A stretch of 64,000 nt of DNA from Anodontia alba (GCA_964016985.1 OZ024828.1:83406308-83470307), one strand, 5' to 3'; shown: positions 42,785 through 54,500, counted from the first letter of the stretch. Numbers and translations are program-made. The notes: generated by a model from the sequence alone, not told the origin.

Positions 42785-42975
42785 TTAACCATTACCACGC
42801 TCTTGGCTAATTCAGCAGATGACAAATTGGTGATATTTTTCTTATTTTTCCCAGAAAACAGGATGTTACATTTCATGCAAATTGTCTCCCATTGGAGACA
42901 ATTTGCATGAAATATATTTGCAAGAAAAATATTTCAATGTTTGCTGAAAATTTTACCCAGAGTGCAAAGCATTAA
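42785..42975. mobile_element. Palindromic MITE, family C, TTAA at both ends
   Basis: TTAACCATTACCACGCTCTT on the left and GAGTGCAAAGCATTAA on the right; central GCAAATTGTCTCCCATTGG hairpin. Confidence 0.78.
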
Positions 42976-43892
42976 AACTTACAAAAACATACCCCGTAAC
43001 ATAATACGTCCCGTTTTTCCAACGGGCGTATGAAAACCAATCTTTTAAGTGGACCCATGCAGTAACATTTCAGATGAAGAATTCCCTCATTCAACTTTTA
43101 ACTTTAGATTGGCTAAAAAATGTCCCCTGTCTAATGGTGAAACCCCTACTGATTCATTCCAGGTACTTGCAATGTTATTTGCATCCATTCATGTTCATAC
43201 AAAGTTGGTTCTTATGAATAATTTAAAACATAAAAATCAAAAACTTTAAAAATATCATCTAGTGGATACACAAATAAATAAGTTTCCTCAAGAGCTTACT
43301 AGAGGATACTTGGTTCCCTTCATATTCAATGGTTGGAAAACTAAAGATCTGGCACAGATATTTATCTCCATGCTTTAGCGATGGGGATATTGTGAATGTC
43401 TTCAACCGTCTGTCCATCAAGCTATCTCCAGACAGTGCTCCTAAACCATGGGGCAGAATTTCACCAAACTTGCTACATAATTTCCCCACATGGTAAAACC
43501 TCAACACAAAGGACGGTTTTAATGTTGAAGACAAGGGAAGCATGATTACCTAACCTAGGTTTTGCCAAATCTCTGGACTCATCAGGATAATACCTGTCTG
43601 GTATGGATTCAGTGTGAATCATTATCAATTTCAGCAGACGACATTTTGAAATACAGTCGACTCTCATTATATCGAACTTCACGGGACCTGATAAAAATGT
43701 TCGAGTTATCAGTAGTTCGAGACAACCAAATTGTTACGTCATAGGTATGATGACTGTTTGCCTCTGTTCGCCAAAGCGTGCTTGGTAGGCACATGTATAT
43801 GGCAATTTAAATAATTTACGCGTACTTCAGTTTGCATTGTTACTGTTTGTTTTAGGAGATGCAATAGTTCTCTTGGAATAATACCATCAATA

Positions 43893-45221
43893 CGAGGGAT
43901 GTTCGAAATGAATTGCTTATTTCTATCTGGAGACTTCAAATTTCAAGTTAGCCCAAAAGTACTCATTTCATGCCCTCGAAGTACTCCCCGTGGCTAGAAA
44001 TGCAAAGTTTCAGCCGATGTATCCACTTCTTGAAGGCGTCACAGTACGCTGATTTGGGCACAGTAATAAGGTACTGATGAATGGCAGATCCAAGTGCCTG
44101 TCGGGACTGGTATTTCCGCCTAGCAAGGAATGCTTTCAATTTCGGAAACAAAAAGAAATCACATGGGGCAAGGTCTGGGAAAACGGGGGGTGAGGCAAAA
44201 CAGTTACTTTTTCTTTCTTCAAAAACGCCGTAACTATTGCTGAGGTATGAGCTGGGGCATTGTCATGTAGAAGACGGACATGTTTAAAACCAGTGGCAGG
44301 GCTTCGTTTCTGATAATACTTTTTCAGTTTCTTCAGTACTACGTCTTTGAAGTACGTTCCGGTGATGCTTTTGCCCTTTTTCACTGGCACTTTTATTGCG
44401 ACTCCTTCACCAGAGAAGAAGATTGCATACAAAACCTTTGTACTCAAAGAACGTTTGGCAATTATTGGGCGTTTGCTGTGTTTAGTGGCCCAGATCTTAT
44501 TGCTAACCTTTCTGACGGGCTCAAAATAATGGACCCAGGTTTCATCATGACATTGGCAAACTGCTTTTTGTCATATTTTGGAAACATTTGAAGCAGCTTT
44601 TTGGCCACTTTAACCCGTTGCCTCTTTTGCTCGTCAGTCAACAGATGTGGCACCCATCTAGCAGAAATCTTTCTGACTTTAAAATGCTTCTTCAAAATAA
44701 GGTGAACCGTTGATAGTGATATGCCTACCTTTCGTGCAATATCACGAACTGTAAATCTGGCATCTCCTTCAATGATTTCCTTTATTTTGGAAACGATTTC
44801 TTTACGAGATGCAGATTTTGGCCTACCTGATTTCGGTGCATTTTTTATGGACTCTACACCAGACTAAAATTTCTTTTTCCACCGCCAAACTGTGTCATAA
44901 GACACACAAGAAGGTCCAAAAGCAGTAGAAATTTCAGTCATCAGCTTCTTCAAAGAACAACCAAGTTTTGAGCAAGCTTTGATGTAAGCCCGTATTTCAT
45001 CTTTTTTGTCGATGCTTCTACCAACCATTTTTACTGCAGTGGTCAATGACTGTGTGTATTCAAATGGCAAATTTTATGTCTTACACTTAGTCTAACATGT
45101 ACATTTATACACCATTGTGTAGATATTGAATAACCCTATACAGGTATGTATTGGTTTTTATCGTGCCCCATGTGGATATCGAGCTAGAGGACAATAAGCA
45201 ATTCATTTCGAACATCCCTCG
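43893..45221 (-). mobile_element. Mariner transposon with perfect 29-bp ends
   Basis: The first 29 and last 29 bases are exact inverted repeats (starting CGAGGGATGTTCGAAATGAA), flanked by TA at 43891-43892 and 45222-45223. Length 1,329 bp is typical of mariner. Perfect ends suggest a fairly recent insertion. Confidence 0.95.
43963..45028 (-). pseudogene. Mariner transposase (D,D34D), broken by one stop and two frameshifts
   Basis: From a likely start (MVGRSIDKKDE) the minus strand encodes a helix-turn-helix ending YDTVWRWKKKF, then an in-frame TAG at 44864-44866. The frame continues through RKEIVSKIKEII and KISARWVPHLLTDEQKRQR. A 1-nt shift near 44530 precedes HDETWVHYFEPV (first catalytic Asp). 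RLLHDNAPAHTS carries the second Asp. A second shift near 44180 precedes FPDLAPCDFFLFPKLKAF with the third Asp, 34 residues from the second. The C-terminus runs to a stop at 43963 with SSHGEYFEGMK. All catalytic positions survive, but no functional protein can be made. This element belongs to a different mariner lineage from the one at 20632. Confidence 0.93.
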
Positions 45222-46569
45222 TAAATGTTAATAATAATAAATTTCAAACGTCTCTTGTTGTCTTTTAATATTCCTGCAAATTTGGATTTCCATATGAGCT
45301 ATAAATAAATTACTGGTTTCCAGGTTGTGTTAGCTATACGTTATGAACTGGTTTGGATTAGCTCCCTTCGCATAGACTCTATAAAGAGTTGACTGGTTTC
45401 CGCTTTTGCATAAAACGCTTACAGTGTTAAGCGGCAGCTGTAAGCTAGAGTTTGGATTATCTCCCCTGGCATAAACGAACCATCTCAGCGTGGCATACTG
45501 TAGATCCTGCTGAGAAAGCTCATTATGAACCGTCTCAACTAGGACCTTCACTATTTGTGCAGGTATCCGTACCTGTCTACAGGGTCGGAAGGGTTAACAT
45601 CGGTACCCACGTGTTATTCGTCTATTTGAGGCCCTGCACGGCAACTATTAGAAGACTGTGCGACTGTCAAAGACTTGGATCAGCCTGCACTCCCACGTAT
45701 TTTCCATTATACGCCTGAGCCTTATCTGGGCTTACCTAAGAGCACTGCCTGACCAAAGAGTAACAAGCGAAGATTCAGACCTAGCTAGCCTGATCAATAC
45801 AGGCTGATCTGAGTCGGAACCTGTCGCGCACTGACTTTTCTTTAAGACGCTATATCATTCAGACGGACAGTACTCAATAGTGAAGAGCATATCTAAACAA
45901 AAATTTATCGAAACTTCGTTGATTAATCTTCCATAACACTATTCTGGGCCGCTTTTTATCTTACAAATCAATGACACGAGACGGTGTTGAGCGCCGAGTG
46001 TCAAACCCGACTCGACACGCACGTGATTTCATAATTACGGATTTTAGACGTTATTTGTGTTGTTTGTAATTACCTGGACAAAGGGGAAAATTAAAATATT
46101 GAATTATTTATCAATAGCCTATTATGATTTTCATTAACTGAGAGACCAGCGGTGCCGCATCTTACTTTTTTTTTTTTCCTTCGTCATGGTCTGAGTTCGA
46201 GATACGCGGTAGTAAAAACTGTGAAAAATATATTCAGGGACTGAAAATGATAGACGAGATAGCCGAAGTGTCAACATAAAAGTAGTTCAACATACGCGAA
46301 GCTGAAATACAATAAATACATAGGGAAAATAATCGGGGCTTAGAAATCAGTTCAACAAGTGAAAGGATCGAGATAAGAGGGGTCGAGATAACGAGAGTCA
46401 ACTGTATTTTTTTTATTTTACCCAGAAAAAAGAATGACATTTTATACAAGTTGTCTCCATTGGAGACAATTTGCAAGAAATGTCAAATTCTGTTTTCTGT
46501 GAAAAATATCATCAATTTGTAGTCTGCTGAATTATGCCAAGAGTGGTGATGGTTAGTGGTTAAGGTAAA

Positions 46570-46920
46570 AAGGTATCTCTCACCACCGGTGAATGGAGGT
46601 GTTTTTTTGGTAATGATCCATCTGAAGGGTCATCTACCAATACCTTGTTATGACTTTTACTAAAGCAATTTATATTTCTCTCACCACCGGTGATTCCTGT
46701 CTATCCACCCTTCTCTAGTGCATGTGAGGTTTGCCAAGTTTCGCAGCTTTCTGTCCATTCAACAGAGTGCGAACTAGAGTCACCCCTCCCTCGTTTTAGT
46801 CGCTAAGCATACATCCACATGCAACTTGAGAAATACTAGATTTCTCTCACCACCGGCAAACGGAGGTGTTTTTTGGTAATGATCCATCTGAAGGTTCACC
46901 TACGGATACCTTTCCTTCTA
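46570..46920 (+). repeat. Local repeat with TCTCTCACCACCGG
   Basis: TCTCTCACCACCGG occurs three times (near 46576, 46678, 46852). Two of them continue into GGAGGTGTTTTTTGGTAATG, ATCCATCTGAAGG and a short tail to ACCTA. Nature unknown; possibly two copies of a small dispersed element. Confidence 0.6.
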
Positions 46921-47056
46921 ATAAACCAATGAACAAATTCAATGAGCCAATATGTGGAACAATGATACATCAAACCATTAATTCCCCTGCAGTGATATCT
47001 CATGAATATTCATCTCGAATACAATAAGGCTTATTCAGATGGGAATGCCTATTTCA

Positions 47057-47275
47057 TTAACCTTTATCACTCACTGAGCAAATTCAGCAGACAATAAATT
47101 GATGATTATTTTTTCTAATTTTTCCAGTAAAATAGGCTCTGACATTTCATGCAAAATGTCTCCTTAGAAGAAAATTTGCATGAAATGTGAAAGCCTATTT
47201 TCTGAGAAAAATATTAAAAAAAAAGTGTTTCAAAATGTGTCTGCTGAAATTTCTACCCAGCATGTCATGGGTTAA
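47057..47275. mobile_element. Palindromic MITE, family C, TTAA at both ends
   Basis: TTAACCTTTATCACTCACTG on the left and CAGCATGTCATGGGTTAA on the right. Confidence 0.8.
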
Positions 47276-47336
47276 AGCTGTCCTCTTTCAGAAAATAAGT
47301 TTAAATTAAATAAACTGGCCAAACATAAAAATAATT

Positions 47337-47400
47337 GCAAAAAAAAAAAAAAAAAAAAAAAAAAAAGCACAATTAATAATTCATAAAAAAAAAAAAATAG
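47337..47400. repeat. Poly-A tracts
   Basis: A run of about 27 A at 47340 and another of 12 near 47387; could be the tail of an old retroposed sequence, but no body was recognised. Confidence 0.6.
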
Positions 47401-48120
47401 CTGTGTTTCCGCTAACCCGACTGACCCCGTTTCAAACACTCGACTCTGCAATTTTTCATCAGTAAAAATGCAAAATAAAGAAAGTAAAGCACCGACCCTC
47501 AACAAAATACCTGTATTTTCACAAAATTACAGGTCTGACCCTGTTCTTTTCTGGAGAAAAAATAGAAAAATATAAAAAAAAGTTTCTCCTACCTGCCAAC
47601 CAAATTTTTTTTCAGCATGTTAGCGGAAACACAGCTATTTTTTTATGCCTAATGCTGTTTGCTGATATTTTTTAAATTAAAATGAAAACAACTATAATTC
47701 CGAGAATCGGATGTGTCGCCTGCTTAAAGCACCAACCATTTGATATGAAAAAAGAAAAAAAAAACACTGGTCCTTATAATTGCTCCTATCCTTAAAGGCA
47801 ACCCCTAACTACAAATTTCAAATGAAATCAATGCATTCCTTCAAAAGTTATTGAGGGGAAACAATATCTTTCCTTTGTATTTTACCCCAACAACAAAAAC
47901 TAAGTCAGAAAAGGGCCATAATTTGGCCAAAATTTTGCGGAAGTTATTGATCTGAAAAAGGGCCATAACTGAGCTAAAATTTGGCGGATGATTACCAATG
48001 TCAAACTTTCCCTAAGTAAATAAATAAAAGAATAAAAAATAAAATCCAACCACCCACTCCCTATTTTTTTCTAAAATCTGGATGGGAACCTAATGACTGA
48101 TTGATTGTGTTGGGATTTTA
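47401..48120. other. Unassigned stretch with GGGCCATAA motifs
   Basis: AAAGGGCCATAATTTGGCCA and AAAGGGCCATAACTGAGCTA at 47915-47975 resemble a short diverged tandem. Otherwise nothing is recognised. Confidence 0.4.
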
Positions 48121-48127
48121 CAACAGG

Positions 48128-48385
48128 TTAACCCTTGTGGGTCATTTTGTGTTGTCTCCCAGAGAAAGGGAGAAAACAGATAGAAGAGATAGTTGAGGAG
48201 ATGAAAGAGAGGGACAGGGAAGAAAGAGATCAAGAATGAAAGTGAAGAAACAGAAGAAATACAAACATCCCCCTCTACCCTTACCTGCTACAAGAATAAC
48301 AGGCCTTGCCCAACTGTAAGCCAATATCAGTTGGACACCCCAGTGAAGTAAGATAAATGACACCTTCACCACACCCGACCACCCA
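48128..48385. repeat. Dispersed repeat R8, copy 2
   Basis: Same order as 34166-34432: CCCTTGTGGGTCATTTTGTG, AAGAAACAGAAGAAATACAA, TTGCCCAACTGTAAGCCAAT, CTTCACCACACCCGACCACC. Confidence 0.75.
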
Positions 48386-48454
48386 AGAGAATCTAATGAT
48401 TAATTTTCTCTGGCCTTATAATAAAAAGATATGGAAAACCTGCTTTGGTTGGTT

Positions 48455-48590
48455 GGTTTGGAGTTCAATGGTCCAGTCAGCACTATTAAGGTCATGTCAA
48501 GCCAGTCAGTTCATCTATACACTTTTCCTTGGCACGCTTTTTCTTTTAAGTGGTTGACCAGAATTTGTGTACATTCTTTCGCAAAACCTG
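48455..48590 (-). mobile_element. tRNA-derived SINE, family 1, tail fragment
   Basis: GGTCATGTCAAGCCAGTCAG, GTGGTTGACCAGAATTTGTG and CATTCTTTCGC match the SINE body; the head is absent. Confidence 0.6.
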
Positions 48591-48886
48591 CTTTTATAAC
48601 TCAGTTAACCCTCTTAATACCAACCATACATGCAATAGAAGATACTTTGATGGGGACTTATTTATCTGTCAGAGAAAATTAGGCTTGACATTTAATGTGA
48701 ATTGTCTGTCGAGCCTTAATTTCTCTGAACAACGACAAAAAAATTTAGACTGTCACCTGTTATAATAATTTTGCTTGGCACTTGGCTTAACGGCTCAAAT
48801 GCTCAAAAGTAAAGCCATTCTCTAGATTGGTTTCATAAAATGTGATATTCATCAGTAAATCTGAATTGGGCACTGTTTATGCCTTC

Positions 48887-49134
48887 CTGGGCCCAGTTGT
48901 TCAAAGCTAACGATGTCGTTAGTTAACGATTCGTTAAAATTTTAATTGAGTGATACGCAAATATGCTGAAATTTTTTGCTGAAAAAATGTGAGTAGCTTT
49001 TGCAGTGCAAAAGCTACTCACATTTTTTCAGCAAAAAATATCAGAATACTGTATATTGAATCCGCTAAAACAGTTAACGAAATGACCCTTAACGAGCTCA
49101 TTAAGCTAACGATGCTTTGAACAACTGGGCCCAG
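48887..49134. mobile_element. Palindromic MITE, family F, copy 1 (248 bp)
   Basis: Terminal repeats CTGGGCCCAGTTGTTCAAAG and complement; central perfect hairpin with arms TTTTTTGCTGAAAAAATGTG and AGTAGCTTTTGCA. No clear target duplication. Confidence 0.88.
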
Positions 49135-49506
49135 GTATCAACAAGTTGGTGATTAGTAGCAACACTGCTGCAAGTGACAGCACTATGTGCAGTGAGCTAT
49201 AAGATTGCCATCATAGGTAACACTGCTGCCATCTATGTGCAGTACATTCCTGATGGCTGCCATACTGGTCATTGGCCACTGGTACTCCATCATCATAGTT
49301 CCAGAGGAAGCCATAACTGTGGAGATAATTCAGGACAATTTCTGCTCGTTTTGCATCAACGTATCTTGTGGGTACTCAATGAGGCAATTCCAGTGAGAAC
49401 TTGCAATATAAGTGTGGCCCAAAAATAATAATAAAAAAAAAAATTTCTTCTGAATATTCCCTGTATCTGAAGCTATTATTTCATAGCTCCAGAATGTAGT
49501 ATCCAT

Positions 49507-49680
49507 CTTGGCCCAGTTGTTCAAAACTAACAAAGTCATCAGTTAATGTTTGATCATCATATATGGCATATACACTAATATTTTTGCTGAAAAAATGACT
49601 GTGAATTAGATATTGTTCTTACCAGAAGTTAACATTTTGACCACTAATGTTAAGCTAACCATGCTTTGAACTGGGCCCAG
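49507..49680. mobile_element. Palindromic MITE, family F, degraded copy
   Basis: TTGGCCCAGTTGTTCAAAAC to ATGCTTTGAACTGGGCCCAG, with half of the central hairpin missing. Confidence 0.7.
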
Positions 49681-49699
49681 ATGTTTTGTTTGTTTTTTT

Positions 49700-49800
49700 T
49701 AATTTCTCCATGAAAACATATATTGTGGGTACTCATTAGAAGTGCTTCTAATGAGTACTAACAACATATGTTTTTGTGAAGAAATAAAATGATGTCAGTA
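49700..49800. repeat. Hairpin element, family A
   Basis: ACATATATTGTGGGTACTCA and TGAGTACTAACAACATATGT around TTAGAAGTGCTTCTAA. Confidence 0.85.
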
Positions 49801-49899
49801 CTTTTCAGATGAAAAAACAAAAAAAACAAAAAACAAAAAAAAAAACAGTGCACTATCTGGAGCTATGACCTTACTGATATTAAAATATTAGCTTTTTTT

Positions 49900-50090
49900 T
49901 TAAACCCTTAGCACTCAGGGTATAAATTTCAGCAGATGAAATATGTTTCTTATTTTCCTAGAAAACTGGGTTTAATATTTCATGCAAGTTGTCTCCACTG
50001 GAGATAATTTGCATGAAATGTGAAGTCCTGTTTTTGTCCTGTTTTGTCGTCTGCTGAATTTGCCCAGAGCGTGGTAAAGGGTAAATGCAT
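49900..50090. mobile_element. Palindromic MITE, family C
   Basis: TTAAACCCTTAGCACTCAGG on the left and GAGCGTGGTAAAGGGTAAAT on the right; an (AT)n run follows at 50090-50112. Confidence 0.65.
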
Positions 50091-50297
50091 ATATATATAT
50101 ATATATATATATTATTAATTTTTCTTCCTCATTTTTTTTTGTTTCTACATCCTACAATCTTGAAACTTATGTTGATGGTAATAACTGTATCCATTTATAA
50201 CATTGTAAAAATAACTATGTCTTCTTAGGCAGCAAAAAACTCTGTTATAATGTCAGAAAACAGTGGTAAATCATATCAATTTATAACCTTTATGGCT

Positions 50298-50516
50298 TTA
50301 ACACTCCCTGGACTAAATCAGCAGACAACAGATTGATGACGTTTTTCTTGTTTTTCCAAGAAAACAGGATTTGACATTTCATGCAAATTGTCTCCATTGG
50401 AGACAATTTGCATGAAATGCCAAAACCTGTTTTCTGGGAAAATATAAAAAAAAAAAAAAATATTTCAATGTCGTCAGCTGAGAATTTTACCCAGAGTGCA
50501 AAGTGCAAAGGGTTAA
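50298..50516. mobile_element. Palindromic MITE, family C, TTAA at both ends
   Basis: TTAACACTCCCTGGACTAAA on the left and GTGCAAAGGGTTAA on the right; central hairpin TTTCATGCAAATTGTCTCC with perfect complement. Confidence 0.83.
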
Positions 50517-50571
50517 ACCAAAGCCTCCTCGCTCCAGATCAGGCACTTTTTTTCAAACGAAAAGTACCAAT

Positions 50572-50692
50572 GTTTTTCTTATTTCTCCATGAAAACATAT
50601 GTTGTGGGTACTCATTAGAGTGTCTTGATGAGGTGCTTCTAATGAGTATCTACAACATAAATTTTCATGGAGAAATATGAAAAATATTATGT
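50572..50692. repeat. Hairpin element, family A
   Basis: TTCTTATTTCTCCATGAAAA, ACATATGTTGTGGGTACTCA and complementary right arm around GTGTCTTGATGAGGTGC. Confidence 0.85.
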
Positions 50693-51597
50693 GAATACCC
50701 CATGGAGCCATTGAGTTTTGCAGCAAAAAAGTCCATTATAATGACTATAATGGTAAATTTCTTATTTCTCACATATCAGTTTGAGTGGCAACATGAGAAA
50801 ACTTTGGACATGTGCGCCCATGCAGCGAAGATTCAGATCAGCATACATATCCGGGCAGAATCAGAATCTTCACTGGGCAAATTTTGGATAGCCAAGGATG
50901 TAGTTTCTTCAAGCGGACAATTAAGTTGACGATCAGACTGCATGGATGCGCATGCTGATTTAAGTCTTCATTAGGCGCACTTGTCTGACATTGCTGCTCA
51001 TTTATAGTACTGTTTGAATAGAGACCATAATAACCCTTAGTATTGGGACAGATAGGCCTTTGCAAAGAGTGTAGACCAAGATGAGAAGCCACAGTATGCA
51101 GCATCTGATCAAGGTCTACACTGTTTGCCACTCATCAAGCATTATTTTAGACACATCAACAGGTAATAGAATGGACTTGTTCAAATTTTAGGAGATGCAT
51201 GGTAAGTTGATAAGGTGTCACAATATTTAGGATAAATATGGTATTTAATGCAGTAAAAAGAACAAACAAAACAAGCAATCAAATTGTCATTCTCAACTTC
51301 TCTGTTTTGCTGAAAAAAGGCAATTTTTGGGACAAGAAATGTTTTACAAGTACTGTTTATTTATCTGATTATTCCAAGAATGTGGCCACCATCAGGTAGG
51401 TGGTGGTCTAAAAACACAACTTCAAATTTTTGGATGCCGATGTTGATGTGAATGCCAATGACAATGCCAATGCAGGAGACAGTGCAATAGCGCTTCGTAA
51501 TTCACACAGGCAAACTCAAAGCGGTATATTACAATCAATATTATAAATTCATATTTCTCCATAGAAACATATTTGTTAGAATCTCATCAGAACTGTG
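50693..51597. other. Intron stretch with a module E copy and no gene
   Basis: A diverged module E lies at 51058-51130 (AGAGTGTAGACCAAGATGAG to GATCAAGGTCTACACTGTTT). Otherwise unassigned; small ORFs show no domain. Confidence 0.45.
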
Positions 51598-51799
51598 TTA
51601 ACGCTTACCATGCTGGAGGAAAATTCCAGCAACAACACTTTGAACTATTTTATCTTATTTTTTCCAGCAAATAGGCTTTGACAATTCATGCAAGGAGACA
51701 ATTTGCATGTAACATCAAAACCATTTTTTCTGGGAAATATAAGAAAAATATCAACACTTTGTCATCAGCTGAATTAGCCCAGAGAGTGGTACAGGTTAA
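51598..51799. mobile_element. Palindromic MITE, family C, TTAA at both ends
   Basis: TTAACGCTTACCATGCTGGA on the left and GAGAGTGGTACAGGTTAA on the right; the central hairpin has lost one arm. Confidence 0.75.
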
Positions 51800-51908
51800 C
51801 ATACATTTCCCCAGAGAAATATAGGAAATTATATCAATATTTTTTTACCCCATAATCATAACTTGTCTGAGGTCCAAACAGCAAAACCTGTCATACTTTC
51901 CTTTCTCT

Positions 51909-52115
51909 TTAATCCTCTGGATAAAATTTTCAGCAGACAACATTTTGAAATATTTTTTCTTATCTTACACAGGACACAGGATTTGGCATTTCATGCAAAT
52001 TGTCTCCAATGGAGACAATTTGCATGAAATGTCAAATTCTGTTTCTTAGGAAAAACAAGAAAAATTTCATCAATATGTCGTCTGCTGAATTTGCCCAATG
52101 AGCAGTAAAGGCTAA
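51909..52115. mobile_element. Palindromic MITE, family C
   Basis: TTAATCCTCTGGATAAAATT on the left, GAGCAGTAAAGGCTAA on the right, perfect central hairpin CATGCAAATTGTCTCCAATG. Confidence 0.8.
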
Positions 52116-52374
52116 AGAGCCAAGCAAACTTGTAGCAGAATACATTCTAAAACTGATTATGTTATTTTTCAGAGGAAACACAATGACGTTTTATGCTAAG
52201 CAGACAATTCATGTGAAATTCTAAGCCTTATTTTCTCTGAAATATAAAAAAAAATAAACAGTGACAAGTATAATCCTGGCTGACACCAATCCATCAACAG
52301 TCCTCTTAAAAAAACTTTTTGACACAAAAACTTTGATATAGTTCCAAAATTTTGATTGGAGAGATTTTGTCTGT

Positions 52375-52455
52375 GTTGCGGTTTTATGGCCCAATCAACC
52401 CATTAGGGTCATGTTGAACATGGCCAGTTTCTCTAACTTTTCCTGGGCAGGTGAT
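52375..52455 (-). mobile_element. tRNA-derived SINE, family 1, tail fragment
   Basis: GTGTTGCGGTTTTATGGCCC, GGGTCATGTTGAACATGGCC and TTCCTGGGCAGG match the tail of the full copy at 16037. Confidence 0.65.
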
Positions 52456-52659
52456 TGGAGAAAGAAAAATGGACAAATAAATGGAAAAAATAAACAAAAG
52501 CAGGCGAGTACTCTTCCCCACAATATAATGAGTCTTACCCAATATTTGTGCCAAACTTCAAGATCCTAGGTGCAGTAGTTTCAGAAAAATGTTTGAAGGA
52601 AAAGCAAAGTTTACAGACAGACACACACACACACACACAGAAAAGACTATTATAACCCC

Positions 52660-53022
52660 TTGGCATTTGACGTGTATGCCAAGGGCATAAAATATTTTAA
52701 TTTAAAATGTTGTCTGCTGAAAAGGGTAAGAGAAAAAGTCCAGGGAATGCCACAATCACAAATTGCAGCCCTTCCCAGACACCAAGAGGAAGAGGAAACC
52801 AACAAAACCAAACAAGTACAAATCGAACAAACGTACGAATGTAAGATTAGCTCTCTCTTCCCCAAGCAAGGTAATCGCAATGCTAAAAGGATTGAAAAAC
52901 ACAAGAACAAAATAACACAAGGTAAGACATAAAACAAATCACCTCGTAGAAGAAACCACAAAGCAACAAAGAGTTAGACTAACACCGGGACAACTGGGAC
53001 TAACACCGGGAAGTTCTGATAA
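52660..53022 (+). pseudogene. Coding-like fragment of unknown dispersed sequence, frameshifted
   Basis: A frame from 52660 reads a hydrophilic, Glu/Lys/Gln-rich peptide including MPQSQIAALPRHQEEEE and TKQVQIEQTYE, stopping at 52930. A 1-nt shift near 52920 extends it as VRHKTNHLVEETTKQQ and ends LTPGQLGLTPGSSDKC. The codon composition is unlike the surrounding AT-rich repeats. From memory, similar peptides turn up in many invertebrate predicted proteins; this is unverified and no function is known to me. It may be an exon-like piece of an unclassified repeat rather than a host gene. Confidence 0.45.
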
Positions 53023-53109
53023 GTGTTTTGATTATTAAAGCAATTTTTTTAGCACTCTGGGAAAATTTTCAACAGACAACATGACAAACCTGTTTTCAAG
53101 GAAAAATAT

Positions 53110-53340
53110 CAACCCAATGTGGTTGTGTCCAGCACGGTTAGTTTACCTAACCACACTTTTACTGGACAGGATTAGCCCCAGTATTGTGCACATTCTTTTG
53201 CCAGAAACTGACAACTGCCCTTCTTGAATCAGCAGATGGGAGAGGATGACTGTAGAAAATATTTCACAATCAGTCTCCACAAAAGAATGTTGCCAACCTG
53301 GCGGAGGTCAAACCCGCAACCTCTTGATCACAACATTTAC
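53110..53340 (-). mobile_element. tRNA-derived SINE, family 1
   Basis: AGTTTACCTAACCACACTTT, TCTTTTGCCAGAAACTGACA, CAGCAGATGGGAGAGGATGA and a truncated head AACCCGCAACCTCTTGATCA. Confidence 0.75.
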
Positions 53341-53582
53341 TGCAAATTGTCTCCTACTGAGATATTTTGTATAAAATGACTAACCCTATTTTCTGGTAGT
53401 TTTTGGTCTCCTTAGTAGACAATTTGCTTGAAAAGTTAACTTATTTTCTCTGAAAAATAAGAAAAATATCAATTTGTCATCTGATTTTACTACTAGGTTA
53501 ATTACTGCTTGTGTTATTGTTTTTCTCCTCTGGCACACATAGCTCTGGATAAGAGGTGTGTCAGGTAAATATGTTTCTATTT

Positions 53583-53700
53583 TTCTTATTTCTCCATGAA
53601 AACATATGTTGTGGGTACTCATTAGAAGCACCTTGCTGAGGCGCTTCTAATGAGCACCTACAACATATGTTTTCGAGGAGAAATAAGGAAAATATCAATA
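53583..53700. repeat. Hairpin element, family A (near-perfect)
   Basis: TTCTTATTTCTCCATGAAAA, ACATATGTTGTGGGTACTCA and complement around AGCACCTTGCTGAGGCGCTT. Confidence 0.88.
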
Positions 53701-54379
53701 ATTTCTGATTGGAAAAAGTGCGCTATCTCGAGCTATGGGCAGATTTGTTTGATGTGCATCTATTCACAAACCAATCTAGAAATCATCAAATAAATATAAA
53801 ACTGAAGCAGCCTTTTGCTTAGAGGAATATCAAATCATCCTGATTCTCTCAAAGAATAATCAATTCAAGCAGTGCACTTGGAATCCAATAGTGTCTTATA
53901 TACCAACAAGAATGAAAGTATATAAATTTCTAGAATCCCCCATCTAGATGTAATAGAGGAGTACAACAATATTTTTCTTATTTGCCATTGAAAAATATTT
54001 TATTTGCATTTGGTTGGTAATTGTAAATTCACTTGCCATTCTTCTTGCTCAATTTTCATTATACACTGATACATACTAAAGGAAATAAAACCCACAAGTT
54101 TTCTTTGGAGTAAAATAATAGAAATACTTAAATGATTTCGGTTGAACATTTTAACAATTTTGACCAATTTTTAATGAAAACTTTAATCCTATTCCAAATA
54201 GCATGTCCACAGTGATATTTTGACATAGACAGCCTATGCTATTTCTCAATAAAAAGTTACAACACCAAAACCAAACTTGAGTTTTTTTACTTAAGCTAGT
54301 ATATAATGTATATATACGTGGTACACCTTACCCTCTTTACTACACTATTCCTGGGATCCTAAGCAGAATCCACGCTGGT
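53701..54379. other. Unassigned intron stretch
   Basis: AT-rich, no ORF above background, no repeat recognised. Confidence 0.4.
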
Positions 54380-54500
54380 TAAACAATCGTGTTGTATCCA
54401 AACAAAAATGTTCAGATTATATAGAAAGAATGACCATAAATGGACATTTTTCTATATTATTTATACATTTTTATTTGCCATTTTTCTATATGATATATAC
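54380..54500. repeat. Dispersed short repeat, copy 2
   Basis: GTATCCAAACAAAAATGTTC, AATGACCATAAATGGACATT and TTTTCTATATTATTTATACA, as at 388-470. Confidence 0.55.

Larger units (their letters stand above)
43654..46404. mobile_element. Pogo/Tigger-like element with TA duplication, non-autonomous
   Basis: Ends CAGTCGACTCTCATTATATC and (reverse complement of the right) CAGTTGACTCTCGTTATCTC are inverted repeats; TA lies at 43652-43653 and 46405-46406. Outside the nested mariner about 1.4 kb remain, with no transposase motif recognised. Confidence 0.8.
43610..46562. mobile_element. Palindromic MITE, family C, split by the pogo-like element
   Basis: CAGCAGACGACATTTTGAAA at 43633-43652 is the left part. 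The rest resumes at 46405 with TTTTACCCAGAAAAAAG, the GTTGTCTCCATTGGAGACAA hairpin and the right end GTGGTTAA. Together they make one ordinary family C element. Confidence 0.8.

Noticed and set aside
44280..44591. 103-codon plus-strand ORF
   Set aside because: Antisense to the mariner transposase remnant, whose motifs are on the minus strand.
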